Shown: in pieces, positions 1 to 7,932 of the stretch | Layout of the letters: each line of letters opens with the position of its first letter | Numbering within the stretch: the stretch's first letter is position 1 | Assembly (NCBI GenBank): GCA_964412235.1 | Contig: CAYPNT010000057.1 | Coordinates: 1 to 18,686, forward strand | Direction: 5' to 3' | Origin: JAYZQT01 sp964412235 | Lineage (GTDB): Bacteria; Pseudomonadota; Alphaproteobacteria; MPNO01; UBA830 | Length of the DNA stretch: 18,686 nucleotides | Program-made: the position numbers and the translations under genes | The notes under the pieces: generated by a model | Seen by the model: the letters and a program-made list of their open reading frames with translations, nothing else | Databases searched by the model: none | Told to the model about the DNA's origin: nothing

Positions 1-443
1 GCCAACGCCCACATTACGATGGTTGGCGGAAGATCGCGGCCCATTTCTGGTATCTGATATTCTGTGTTTTCCGCTGAGACCGTAATGTCGCAAAGGGCGG
101 CAATTGCGCACCCCATGCCGACAGCTTTACCCTGCACCACGCCGACAATAGTAGCAGGACACGCCTGGAATTTTGCGAAAAGCCTTAACGCGGGTTCCGT
201 ATTATTGGCGCGGATATCGGTGGCGACACCCTGTTCTCCATCTGGTTGCATATCGCGTCCGAGACAAAATACGTCACCGGTTCCTCGTAAAACGATTAAT
301 TTTGACCCTGTCCTGCCAGCTTCATCGATAGCTTCTCCGAGTGCTGCAGCCATTTCATTGGTTATGCGATTACCTTTGTCCGGGCGATCTATGCTGAGGG
401 TCGTCACACGGTCCTGCGTTTTGGATGTTATCAGCTTGGTCAT
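1..443 (-). CDS. Crotonase-family enoyl-CoA hydratase/isomerase, C-terminus beyond window
   Basis: This is a partial crotonase-fold enzyme; only the first 147 or so codons are inside the window and the reading frame is still open at base 1. The family acts on acyl-CoA thioesters in the cytoplasm (hydration, isomerisation, C-C cleavage). Visible hallmarks are an N-terminal strand ending in LSIDRP, the oxyanion-hole strand with VFCLGRDM, and the second oxyanion segment GKAVGMGCAIAALCDI, followed by YQIPEMGRD. In classical hydratases the GCELA segment carries one catalytic Glu; here it reads GCAIA, so that residue is absent, while the second Glu position (IPEMG) is kept. It may therefore be an isomerase, hydrolase or lyase rather than a true hydratase. 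The chosen start is ATG at 443; an in-frame ATG at 464 would overlap the stop of the upstream amidohydrolase. Neither has a good ribosome binding site, so translation is probably coupled to that gene. Confidence 0.88.
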   Translation of the reverse strand, partial: MTKLITSKTQDRVTTLSIDRPDKGNRITNEMAAALGEAIDEAGRTGSKLIVLRGTGDVFCLGRDMQPDGEQGVATDIRANNTEPALRLFAKFQACPATIVGVVQGKAVGMGCAIAALCDITVSAENTEYQIPEMGRDLPPTIVMWAL

Positions 444-456
444 ATGTTCAACATCT

Positions 457-1407
457 TCATACATATCGCGGAAATAATTGTTCCGCATTTCCTCGGTTTA
501 TCGCGGTCCGCGTGTCCCCTGACAAGCCGTCCCAAGCATCAAAGCCTTGAGTTTCTGTGGTCACCTTTTCAGCCGAAATATAGGGAAAATCTGTGCCGAA
601 TAGTATACGGTTGGGATCGGCAATAGATGATAACCCAGCCAATGGCGTGGCATTACCGGACAAAGCCGTATCAAACCAAAACCGCTTGATATATGAGAGT
701 GCGCCCTCCGGATAATTTTCTTTAAACGATGTAGCGTCATCAAAAATTGATACGCGGTGCGCTAAAAATGGCAGTGTGCCGCCAGAATGAGACAGAATAA
801 ATTGTATATCAGGGTATTTCTCCATTACGCCCTTAAATATTAGATTCACCGCGACCCGCGTAGTTTCAAAAGGATAGTCAATGAGCATTCGCGGAATATC
901 CCACCCATCGGCCTCGGTGCCAGGTGGATAACAGGGGTGAATAAATACAATAGCTTTGCGCTGGTTTAGTTCTGCGTAAAGTGGATCGAAAGCTGGATGA
1001 CCGATGTACTTGTCGTCGATACTCGTAAGAAGTGTGATGCCGTCTAGGTTGAGATCATCAAAGACCCTCGCCGTTTCGTTGAGGGCGGCGTCGATGTCTG
1101 GTAGTGGTAAAAAAGCAAAACCACCAAACTGTCCAGGATGGTCTCTAGCCAGGTCAGCGAGGTAATCATTGCATCGAGATGCTAAGGTCTTTGTTTGCTC
1201 TATTTCCCCAAACCAAATACCCGGCGAAGTAAAGGACAGTATGGTGGTTGCGATATCTTCGGTCTCCATAACCGATAGACTATGTTGCGGTGTCCAGTCT
1301 GGAAATCCGCGATATGCTGTTCCAGTGATCCCAGCGGCCTTCTGCGCTTCGATGTAAAATTCTGGCAGGACGTGGTGGTGAACGTCAATACGCCCGGTCT
1401 TGGCCAT
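457..1407 (-). CDS. Amidohydrolase-2 family (ACMSD-like) metal-dependent hydrolase/decarboxylase
   Basis: This is a 316-residue TIM-barrel metalloenzyme of the amidohydrolase-2 family, which includes aminocarboxymuconate semialdehyde decarboxylase (ACMSD). Metal ligands expected for the family are visible: the HxH pair in IDVHHHV (H10, H12), H157 in FIHPCYPP, the catalytic His region LSHSGG (H207) and D273 in FGTDFPY. Length is normal. The frame is open upstream to 1551, but ATG at 1407 is preferred because GGAG lies about 7 bases before it and the protein then begins directly at the first barrel strand; a longer start would run across the divergent gene. It is divergent from a second amidohydrolase (99-base gap between starts) and overlaps or nearly touches the crotonase downstream, so the two leftward genes form an operon. 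Family members decarboxylate or hydrolyse small carboxylated compounds; the exact substrate cannot be read from sequence. Confidence 0.9.
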   Translation of the reverse strand: MAKTGRIDVHHHVLPEFYIEAQKAAGITGTAYRGFPDWTPQHSLSVMETEDIATTILSFTSPGIWFGEIEQTKTLASRCNDYLADLARDHPGQFGGFAFLPLPDIDAALNETARVFDDLNLDGITLLTSIDDKYIGHPAFDPLYAELNQRKAIVFIHPCYPPGTEADGWDIPRMLIDYPFETTRVAVNLIFKGVMEKYPDIQFILSHSGGTLPFLAHRVSIFDDATSFKENYPEGALSYIKRFWFDTALSGNATPLAGLSSIADPNRILFGTDFPYISAEKVTTETQGFDAWDGLSGDTRTAINRGNAEQLFPRYV

Positions 1408-1444
1408 TTTTTTCTCCGCAAAAATTTTGGCAATAACTCTACCG

Positions 1445-1473
1445 TTAATATAGCTATGCCGTCGAGATATAGG
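1445..1473 (+). promoter_or_regulatory. Possible sigma70-type promoter for the rightward amidohydrolase
   Basis: TTAATA (1445-1450) and TATAGG (1468-1473) are separated by exactly 17 bases, each matching four of six consensus positions. The predicted start point near 1480 would give a leader of about 27 bases carrying the AGGAAG ribosome binding site before ATG 1507. The match is modest and based on inspection only. The leftward gene must also be transcribed from this 99-base gap, but I saw no convincing element for it. Confidence 0.28.
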
Positions 1474-1506
1474 ATCTGTTAATGTGGGAAAAATAGGAAG
1501 AGTATC

Positions 1507-2475
1507 ATGGCGACAGAAACGGGGATCGAAATTATTGCTTTGGAGGAGCACTATTGGGATCCGGTCTTAACAGACACCTATGTTGGTCGGAATGCCTCTA
1601 GAAGGGATGGGCTCCTTAAACGCCTTTATGACGTTCATGAATTGCGGTTGCGTGAAATGGATGCGGCAGGCATAGACATCCAGGTGTTAAGCCACGGTGC
1701 ACCGTCCGCCCAACGCCTCGATCCCCAAATCGGTCCCGAGATTGTGCGTCAAGTAAACGATAATCTGCATGCGACATTGCAAACACACCCTGACCGTTTT
1801 GCTGCGTTCGCGGCCCTCGCGACCGCAGACCCAGTTACGTCCGCTGATGAACTTGAGCGATGTGTTGGCGAATTAGGTTTTGTTGGCGCTATGATTCACG
1901 GACTAACCAATAACGAATTCTGCGATAAGCAAAAGTATTGGCCGATCTACGAGCGGGCGGAAAAATTAGAGGTGCCGGTATATTTGCATCCCGCTTACCC
2001 CCACCCGCAGGTCGTCGAGGCATATTATCAGGATTATCTTGAGGATTTTCCGGCTCTTGCCACGGCGGGTTGGGGGTACACTGTTGAAACGGCGACACAA
2101 GCTATACGCATGGTGTTGTCTGGGGTGTTTGATGCCTACCCGGGCCTTCAAATGATCCTTGGACACATGGGTGAGACACTTCCGTACTTGTTGTGGCGGG
2201 TAAACCAAGCCCTGTCGAGGGTCGAAAATTCTCAGGCGCGGTCATTTAGAGAGATTTTCGAGAGCCATTTTCATATTACGACGAGCGGTAATTTTTCAAA
2301 TCCAGCGTTACTGTGTGCTGTACAAGAGATGGGGGTAGACCGCATCATGTTTTCTGTTGATTACCCGTTTGTGGAAAATCAGCCCGGCACAGAATGGGCT
2401 GAACGCATGACGTTTTGCCGCAATGATCGCGTAAAAATATTGAATGGTAACGCGCGTCGATTATTGAATTTATAA
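1507..2475 (+). CDS. Amidohydrolase-2 family, resorcylate/dihydroxybenzoate decarboxylase-like
   Basis: This 322-residue protein belongs to the branch of the amidohydrolase-2 family typified by gamma-resorcylate, 2,3-dihydroxybenzoate and 5-carboxyvanillate decarboxylases. The N-terminal IALEEHYW gives the ExH metal pair (E13, H15) that marks this branch, in place of the HxH of its divergent neighbour. Further ligands are H161 in YLHPAYPHP, H220 in LGHMGETLPYLLWRV and D285 in FSVDYPFVEN, all at positions expected for this family. It probably catalyses a reversible, non-oxidative decarboxylation of a hydroxylated aromatic or related acid, or a hydrolysis; the substrate is inferred only at family level. 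The start ATG 1507 has AGGAAG a few bases upstream. An acyl-CoA synthetase follows 121 bases later on the same strand, consistent with shared catabolic use but with a gap large enough for a separate promoter. Confidence 0.9.
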   Translation: MATETGIEIIALEEHYWDPVLTDTYVGRNASRRDGLLKRLYDVHELRLREMDAAGIDIQVLSHGAPSAQRLDPQIGPEIVRQVNDNLHATLQTHPDRFAAFAALATADPVTSADELERCVGELGFVGAMIHGLTNNEFCDKQKYWPIYERAEKLEVPVYLHPAYPHPQVVEAYYQDYLEDFPALATAGWGYTVETATQAIRMVLSGVFDAYPGLQMILGHMGETLPYLLWRVNQALSRVENSQARSFREIFESHFHITTSGNFSNPALLCAVQEMGVDRIMFSVDYPFVENQPGTEWAERMTFCRNDRVKILNGNARRLLNL

Positions 2476-2522
2476 ATGGAGAATGCTGGTTTTGAGGTAA
2501 AGGCAATGCAGATGCAAGAGCC

Positions 2523-2539
2523 TAACGTAGAATACGTTA
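2523..2539. repeat. Perfect 7-bp inverted repeat between amidohydrolase and CoA ligase genes
   Basis: TAACGTA (2523-2529) and TACGTTA (2533-2539) are perfect inverted copies separated by GAA. No T-run follows, so it does not look like an intrinsic terminator. It lies about 57 bases before the acyl-CoA synthetase start and could be an operator half-site pair or an RNA hairpin. Function is not established. Confidence 0.35.
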
Positions 2540-2596
2540 TTCGATAGCTTCGCGGACGATATTCTTCGGGCAACGGGATTGTATAAGGGTGTGTAT

Positions 2597-4291
2597 ATGA
2601 CCAACATTAAAAAAAGCTACTCAAGCGGTACATCTGCGGTGCCCCTCATAGGGGTGACAATTGGTCAACAATTCGACTTTGCGGCGGCGCGTTGGGGTTC
2701 GCGCGAAGCGTTAGTTGTGTGCGATCAAGGTGTACGCTGGTCGTGGGAGCAACTGAAGGCCAGGGTTGATAACTTTGCGGCGGGATTACTAGAGCTCGGG
2801 TTAAAACCGCGCAGCCGAATTGGTATCTGGGCCCCTAACTGCGCGGAATGGGTAATAACGCAGTTTGCCGCCGCTAAGGCAGGGTTAATCCTTGTCACTA
2901 TTAATCCAGCCTTCCGGCGCGCGGAGCTCGAATATTCGTTAAATAAGGTCGAGTGCGAGGCTTTGGTGACCGCATCTGCATTTAGAAATAGCGATTATAT
3001 CGGAATGATCCGCGAACTCGCACCAGAGATTGATCGGCCAAATACTGATCCGCTACAATCAGCCCGGCTCCCCCACCTGCGCTACATCATTAAAATTGGA
3101 GGCGAAGAAACGCAGGGAACGTTTGCCTTCAAGGAGGTTTTGGAAAGAGGTAGAAGAGCGGGGTATGAAACTATCGAGGCAATTGCAAAAACCCTTCAAT
3201 TTGATGATCCTATCAATATCCAGTTTACCAGCGGCACCACCGGCGCCCCCAAAGGTGCAACCCTAACGCATCACAATATTCTTAATAACGGCTATTTTGT
3301 TGGCGCAGCACAAGGCCTAAGTGAAGTGGATCGGATATGTATACCTGTTCCCCTTTATCATTGCTTTGGCATGGTTATGGGAAACTTAGCAGCCGTTACT
3401 CACGGCGCCGCTGCGATCTATCCTGGAGAAGGCTTCGAGCCGCTGGCTACGTTAGCGGCAGTTGAAGGGGAAAAATGTACGGCCCTATACGGTGTTCCTA
3501 CTATGTTTATTGCTCAACTCCAGCATCCTGATTTCGCGAACTTTGATCTTTCCACTCTGCGTACCGGGATCATGGCGGGTTCTCCGTGTCCGATGCAGGT
3601 GATGCGGGAAGTAATAGAAACAATGAACATGGAGGAGGTCACCATAGCCTATGGAATGACGGAGACGAGCCCAGTATCGACCCAGACCTCTACAGACGAT
3701 CCCGTCATTAGACGAGTATCTACTGTGGGTCGTGTCCAACCACACATCGAGGTGAAAATTATTGATGCGGAAGGGTTCATTGTGCCAGCGGGCGTAACTG
3801 GTGAATTATGTACGCGGGGTTATTCGGTAATGCGAGGTTACTGGAATGATGAGAAACGCACTTCTGACGCCATTGATATCAGTGGTTGGATGCACACTGG
3901 GGATCTCGCGACGATGGATGAAAGTGGATATTTCAATATTGTGGGTCGTATCAAGGATATGGTAATTCGTGGCGGAGAAAACTTATATCCACGCGAAATT
4001 GAAGAATTTCTGTTTCAATTCCCTAAGATAGCTGACGTTCAAGTATTCGGAGTACCGGACCAGAAATATGGCGAAGAGTTATGCGCATGGATCAAGCTTA
4101 AGGAAGGAGAAACTGCACAAGAGGACGAGATAATTTCTTTCTGCTCCGGTCAAATTGCGCATCAAAAAATCCCAAAGTACATACGGTTTGTTGGCGAATA
4201 CCCGATGACCGTAACAGGAAAAATCCAAAAATTTATGATGCGGGAACAGATGATTAAAGACCTGGGACTAGAGATAACAAAAACTGCCTGA
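2597..4291 (+). CDS. Acyl-CoA synthetase (AMP-forming, ACSF2-like medium-chain fatty acid/aryl CoA ligase)
   Basis: This 564-residue adenylate-forming enzyme activates a carboxylic acid with ATP and joins it to CoA. All key motifs are present: the phosphate-binding loop TSGTTGAPKG (about residues 211-220), YGMTET (352-357), the ribose-binding Asp in GWMHTGDLA (D436), the hinge and A8 region VGRIKDMVIRGGENLYPREI, and the catalytic lysine in TVTGKIQKF (K542). Full length and spacing suggest an active enzyme, most like the ACSF2 / medium-chain acyl-CoA ligase group; the substrate could be a fatty or aromatic acid. Start ATG 2597 is preferred over the upstream in-frame TTG at 2579 because AAGGG lies 7 bases before it. 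It follows a decarboxylase-type amidohydrolase, and with the leftward crotonase suggests a CoA-ester catabolic route. Confidence 0.93.
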   Translation: MTNIKKSYSSGTSAVPLIGVTIGQQFDFAAARWGSREALVVCDQGVRWSWEQLKARVDNFAAGLLELGLKPRSRIGIWAPNCAEWVITQFAAAKAGLILVTINPAFRRAELEYSLNKVECEALVTASAFRNSDYIGMIRELAPEIDRPNTDPLQSARLPHLRYIIKIGGEETQGTFAFKEVLERGRRAGYETIEAIAKTLQFDDPINIQFTSGTTGAPKGATLTHHNILNNGYFVGAAQGLSEVDRICIPVPLYHCFGMVMGNLAAVTHGAAAIYPGEGFEPLATLAAVEGEKCTALYGVPTMFIAQLQHPDFANFDLSTLRTGIMAGSPCPMQVMREVIETMNMEEVTIAYGMTETSPVSTQTSTDDPVIRRVSTVGRVQPHIEVKIIDAEGFIVPAGVTGELCTRGYSVMRGYWNDEKRTSDAIDISGWMHTGDLATMDESGYFNIVGRIKDMVIRGGENLYPREIEEFLFQFPKIADVQVFGVPDQKYGEELCAWIKLKEGETAQEDEIISFCSGQIAHQKIPKYIRFVGEYPMTVTGKIQKFMMREQMIKDLGLEITKTA

Positions 4292-4396
4292 GTACAGACC
4301 CGTTTCTGCTATATTAACTTTTCCTACACTGGGACTAAAAAGATCGAGTAACCTGAGACGCAGTACCTTTTGCGTGTGCAATGTCAAAAACCAAAC

Positions 4397-6304
4397 ATGC
4401 TCCAAATTAATAATCTTAGCTATCGCATCGGATCGCGCCTTTTACTTAGCGATACTACAGCAGCTGTTGCACGTGGTCATCGCGTAGGACTAGTGGGCAT
4501 TAACGGTAGCGGTAAAACCACACTTCTTCGACTTATAGTGGGTCAATTAGAACCGGATTCAGGTTCGGTGTCGGTACCCGAACGTTGGCGAATAGGTGTC
4601 ACACAACAGGAAGCGCCGGAAGGGGCGCAAACGGTCCTAAATTGTGTTCTCGCCGCGGATAAAGAGCTACAAAGTCTTCAACGAGAGGTGGACCATTCAA
4701 CGGATCCAGAGCGCATCGTAAGGGTGCACGAGCGGCTTGCCGAAAAACAAGCCAGTAGTGCGCCTGCGCGTGCCGCCCGGATCTTGGCTGGCTTGGGTTT
4801 TCAGGAAAATGCGCAACAGCGTCAGCTCGACGAGTTTTCCGGGGGCTGGCGGATGCGTGTAATGCTCGCCTCCCTCTTGTTCACTGAACCTGAGCTGTTA
4901 CTGCTTGACGAGCCAACAAATCATTTAGATTTAGAGGCAGGTATTTGGCTCGAAGATTATCTGCGGAAATATAACGGAACGGTTTTGATTGTAAGTCATG
5001 ACCGTAGCCTCTTGAACAGAGTGGTCGACGAAATACTGCATCTGGATGATGAGAAGCTTACGTTGTATCGCGGAAACTATGATAAATTTGAATCTACCCG
5101 CCGCGCCCAACTGGAACAGAACAAGCGCATGCGAGAAAAACAAGATGCGCAGCGGGCCCGTATTCAAAAATTTGTCGATAAGTTCCGATATAAAGCGACG
5201 AAGGCTCGGCAAGCGCAGTCACGACTGAAGATGCTAGCGCGGATGGAGCCGATACCGGAGCAAGCCAGTGGCCGTTCGGTTACGTTCGATTTTCCCAATC
5301 TTGATCCACCGCTTGCGCCTCCATTGTATAGTATCAGTGAAGGGTCTGCTGGTTATAATGGTTGTGCGGTACTTGAAAAATTAAACCTTCGCATTGACGA
5401 TGATGATCGTATTGCATTAATCGGCGCTAACGGTAACGGAAAATCAACGCTTTTGAGGTTACTTGCAGGGCGGCTCGAATTACTTACTGGGCGACTCGTA
5501 ACAGCACCAAAATTGAGGGTTGGGTATTTTGCACAACACCAATCGGAAGAGCTTGATAGCACTGCGACGCCATTAGTTGAGCTTTCACGAAAAAGAGAGG
5601 CAGACTCGGAAGAGACATTACGGGCTCATCTTGGCCGTTTCGGCTTTGATAAACAGCGCGCCGATACATTAGTTGGAAACCTTTCGGGTGGAGAAAAGGC
5701 CCGTTTGTTATTTGCGTTAATGACGTGTGATAAACCACACATATTATTATTAGATGAGCCCACGAACCACCTCGATTTGGATTCCCGGCAAGCGCTGATC
5801 CAAGCAATCAACGGGTTTTCTGGTGCAGTCGTAATAGTGAGCCACGATCCGCTCGTTCTCGATCTTACAACTGACCGGTTTTGGCAGGTGGCCGACGAAA
5901 GTGTCTCAATATTTGATGGCGATTTAGAAGATTATCGGATCCAGCTGTTAGAAAACGGCAAAGTCCGACCCCGAAATACAGTACGGTCTAAAAGCCGAAA
6001 AAATAATAAGCAAGAGGAGCGCCGGCAGGGAGCGGCCCAGAGACGCCAAGAGGCGCCTTTGAGAAAACAGATTGCACGAATTGAAAAAAACATGAAAAAA
6101 CTTGAGGAACAAAAGGATGAAATTGAGGCAGAATTAGCAAAACCCGAGTTGTATGAAGGGGATTCCAAACTACTTATTGAATTACAAAAAGATATAGGGT
6201 GGGTATCCCAGAAACTATTAGAGTCGGAAGAGGCGTGGCTTTCGATACAGCAACAACTTGAGTCCGCTGTCCTAGCAACGACTACCGGTGACGAGGAACT
6301 GTAA
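4397..6304 (+). CDS. yheS: ABC-F family ATPase, YheS-like
   Basis: This 635-residue soluble tandem ATPase of the ABC-F family has no membrane segments; relatives act on the ribosome as translation factors. First domain: Walker A GINGSGKT (34-41), signature FSGGWRMR, Walker B and DEPTNHLD (D171-E172). Second domain: Walker A GANGNGKS (343-350), signature LSGGEKAR, and a second DEPTNHLD (D453-E454). The linker between them is basic and helical. A charged C-terminal coiled coil with LRKQIARIEKNMKKLEEQ and ELYEGDS resembles the YheS C-terminus rather than Uup or EttA. ATG 4397 is chosen because the protein then begins MLQINNLSYRIG, the usual ABC-F start; an upstream in-frame TTG (4370) is unlikely. 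No clear ribosome binding site precedes it. A possible extended -10 element, TGCTATATT (4307-4315), lies 82 bases upstream. It is probably a housekeeping gene inserted among catabolic genes. Confidence 0.94.
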   Translation: MLQINNLSYRIGSRLLLSDTTAAVARGHRVGLVGINGSGKTTLLRLIVGQLEPDSGSVSVPERWRIGVTQQEAPEGAQTVLNCVLAADKELQSLQREVDHSTDPERIVRVHERLAEKQASSAPARAARILAGLGFQENAQQRQLDEFSGGWRMRVMLASLLFTEPELLLLDEPTNHLDLEAGIWLEDYLRKYNGTVLIVSHDRSLLNRVVDEILHLDDEKLTLYRGNYDKFESTRRAQLEQNKRMREKQDAQRARIQKFVDKFRYKATKARQAQSRLKMLARMEPIPEQASGRSVTFDFPNLDPPLAPPLYSISEGSAGYNGCAVLEKLNLRIDDDDRIALIGANGNGKSTLLRLLAGRLELLTGRLVTAPKLRVGYFAQHQSEELDSTATPLVELSRKREADSEETLRAHLGRFGFDKQRADTLVGNLSGGEKARLLFALMTCDKPHILLLDEPTNHLDLDSRQALIQAINGFSGAVVIVSHDPLVLDLTTDRFWQVADESVSIFDGDLEDYRIQLLENGKVRPRNTVRSKSRKNNKQEERRQGAAQRRQEAPLRKQIARIEKNMKKLEEQKDEIEAELAKPELYEGDSKLLIELQKDIGWVSQKLLESEEAWLSIQQQLESAVLATTTGDEEL

Positions 6305-6349
6305 AACGTGTTAATCACAGTTAGATTTTAATTTTTCAGGTGAGGTCAA

Positions 6350-6967
6350 ATGATCGATTTATATGCAGCGCCCACTTCTAACGGATTACGGGCTAAGATC
6401 ATGCTTGACGAATGTGGTCTCCCCTATACCCTCCGCTCTGTCGATCTTGCAGTCCAAGCGCAACTCAAGGCCGATTATCTTGAAATTAATCCAATGGGTC
6501 TTATACCAACTATAGTCGATCATGAGGGGCCCGACGGGAAGCCGTTAACGTTGAGCCAATCCATCGCTATTTTGACTTATTTGGCTGAAAAATCTGGAAA
6601 ATTTATGCCTCCCCATCTTGCGAGGGATGCTATTTTCTGGCGCGATATTTATAGTATCGCAACTGATATGACGGGTGTTCTGGCGTCAATGATGGCGATT
6701 ACCCGTATGAAAGAACCCCACGAGCCAACAATGGATGAATTTGGCAAGAGGTTTAACCGCTATCTCGAGTATTGGGATGGTTTGATGGCAGACCGGAAAT
6801 TCGCCGCCGGTGGTGAAGTGACGATCGCTGATTTTGCATTTTATCCAGTTGTTTTTAGGGCCAAGACGGTTACGCCAGAATATACGCAAGGGTGCGGTAA
6901 CGTTGATCGCTGGTACGCTGAAATTCACTCTCGGCCCGGCGTGCAAAAAGGTGTCGATTTCGCATGA
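6350..6967 (+). CDS. Nu-class (YfcG-like) glutathione S-transferase
   Basis: This 205-residue cytosolic glutathione transferase begins MIDLYAAPTSNG, giving T9 and N11, the residues used by YfcG/Ure2p-type Nu-class enzymes for glutathione or disulfide reduction in place of Tyr, Ser or Cys. The thioredoxin-fold half continues with the cis-Pro segment GLIPTIVDHEGPDG and the glutathione gamma-glutamyl binding segment LSQSIAILTYLAEK. The C-terminal half is all-helical with the N-capping region GGEVTIADFAFYPVV. The helical domain is slightly short. Start ATG 6350 has AGGTGAGG just upstream. It lies 45 bases after the ABC-F gene and 28 bases before the solute-binding protein, so these are probably cotranscribed. 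Likely roles are disulfide-bond reductase or peroxide-linked activity, or glutathione conjugation in the neighbouring catabolic pathway. Confidence 0.92.
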   Translation: MIDLYAAPTSNGLRAKIMLDECGLPYTLRSVDLAVQAQLKADYLEINPMGLIPTIVDHEGPDGKPLTLSQSIAILTYLAEKSGKFMPPHLARDAIFWRDIYSIATDMTGVLASMMAITRMKEPHEPTMDEFGKRFNRYLEYWDGLMADRKFAAGGEVTIADFAFYPVVFRAKTVTPEYTQGCGNVDRWYAEIHSRPGVQKGVDFA

Positions 6968-6995
6968 ATTCAACCGATATTAAGGAAACTATAAA

Positions 6996-7910
6996 ATGAA
7001 AATTGCTGTTCCTGATCTGATCTCAAATTCTTACTTTCCAGCACCCGCAGCTGTGGAACTTGGGTTTTTCGAGCAGGAAGGACTCGATATGACCTACGAA
7101 CTAATCTTCCCGGTCGACGATGCCTACAAGGCTCTTCGGGATGGTACCGTCGACTTCGTCGCGGGGTCCGCTCACGCTACGCAAGCGGCTTTCCCGGAAT
7201 GGGAGGGGGCCCAATTGGTATGTGCCCTATCTCAGGGAATGTATTGGCTTCTTGTTGCTAATAAAGACTTAAACATCAAGCTTGGCGATACGGAAGCCCT
7301 AAAAGGCCTAAATATTGGTGCGGCGCCTTGGGTGGATATCGGGCTAAAGCGGTTGCTAACGGAAGAAGGTATCGATGCTGAAAATGACGTTAATATAGCG
7401 CCGATTCCGGGGACTGTTGTCCCCGGCGTATCTTTCGGCGTCACTGCCGCCGCAGCGCTTGAAAACAAAAAGATTGATGCATTTTGGGCCAACGGGATGG
7501 GAGCTGAAGTTGCTGTAACCGGTGGCTTCGGGAGCGTCGTTCTTGATCCAAGACGCGGTGTCGGTCCGAGCGCGTCGTTCAATTATACTCAACCAGCGCT
7601 TGTGACCACGGAACGGTTGATTAAGGATGATCCCGAAACGGTATCGCAGGCCGTGCGGGCAATTATCAATGTACAAAAGGCAATAAAAAAGGATCTTAGC
7701 TTGACGACTGAAGTTGCTCGTAAGAGCTTTCCGGAAGCTGAAACGGCTTTAATTGCTCAGGTTGTTGAACGAGATCTTCCGTTTTACGACCCTTCAATCA
7801 GTGAGGAATTTGTTGCCGGCATGAATGTATTCTCTCGCGATATGGGACTTTTATCTGGAGATCCAGCCTTTGATAACGTCGTCGCGACGCAGTTTAAGGA
7901 TTTGTGGTAG
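6996..7910 (+). CDS. NMT1/THI5-like (SsuA/ThiY family) solute-binding protein without signal peptide
   Basis: This 304-residue protein has the two-lobe periplasmic-binding fold of the NMT1/THI5-like family, which binds sulfonates, nitrate, taurine, pyrimidines and similar small molecules for ABC importers. Visible family features are the N-terminal strand and helix in which an AVELGFFEQEGLDM segment is followed by DAYKALRDGTVDFVAGS, and a central ALKGLNIGAAPWVDIGLKRL hinge segment. The start ATG 6996 (AAGGAA about 10 bases upstream) leads directly into the first beta strand (MKIAVPDLI), with no n-region, hydrophobic core or lipobox; the preceding 28 bases cannot hold one. The yeast THI5 catalytic Cys-rich motif is absent. 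No permease or ATPase gene occurs in the window. It could be a cytoplasmic sensor or enzyme-like derivative, or its exported partner start may be mis-evolved. It is probably cotranscribed with the glutathione transferase. Confidence 0.85.
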   Translation: MKIAVPDLISNSYFPAPAAVELGFFEQEGLDMTYELIFPVDDAYKALRDGTVDFVAGSAHATQAAFPEWEGAQLVCALSQGMYWLLVANKDLNIKLGDTEALKGLNIGAAPWVDIGLKRLLTEEGIDAENDVNIAPIPGTVVPGVSFGVTAAAALENKKIDAFWANGMGAEVAVTGGFGSVVLDPRRGVGPSASFNYTQPALVTTERLIKDDPETVSQAVRAIINVQKAIKKDLSLTTEVARKSFPEAETALIAQVVERDLPFYDPSISEEFVAGMNVFSRDMGLLSGDPAFDNVVATQFKDLW

Positions 7911-7932
7911 GCTTTAATCGTCAAACTTTCTA

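Noticed and set aside
64..477. Plus-strand ORF of 137 codons at the left edge
   Set aside because: It is antisense to a clear crotonase reading frame with conserved motifs on the minus strand.
1408..1551. N-terminal extension of the leftward amidohydrolase to 1551
   Set aside because: The extension overlaps the divergent gene, is unlike family N-termini, and a well-placed GGAG supports ATG 1407.
2476..2547. 23-residue ORF starting right after the amidohydrolase stop
   Set aside because: There is no ribosome binding site, no recognisable motif, and it ends within the gap; it may be chance.
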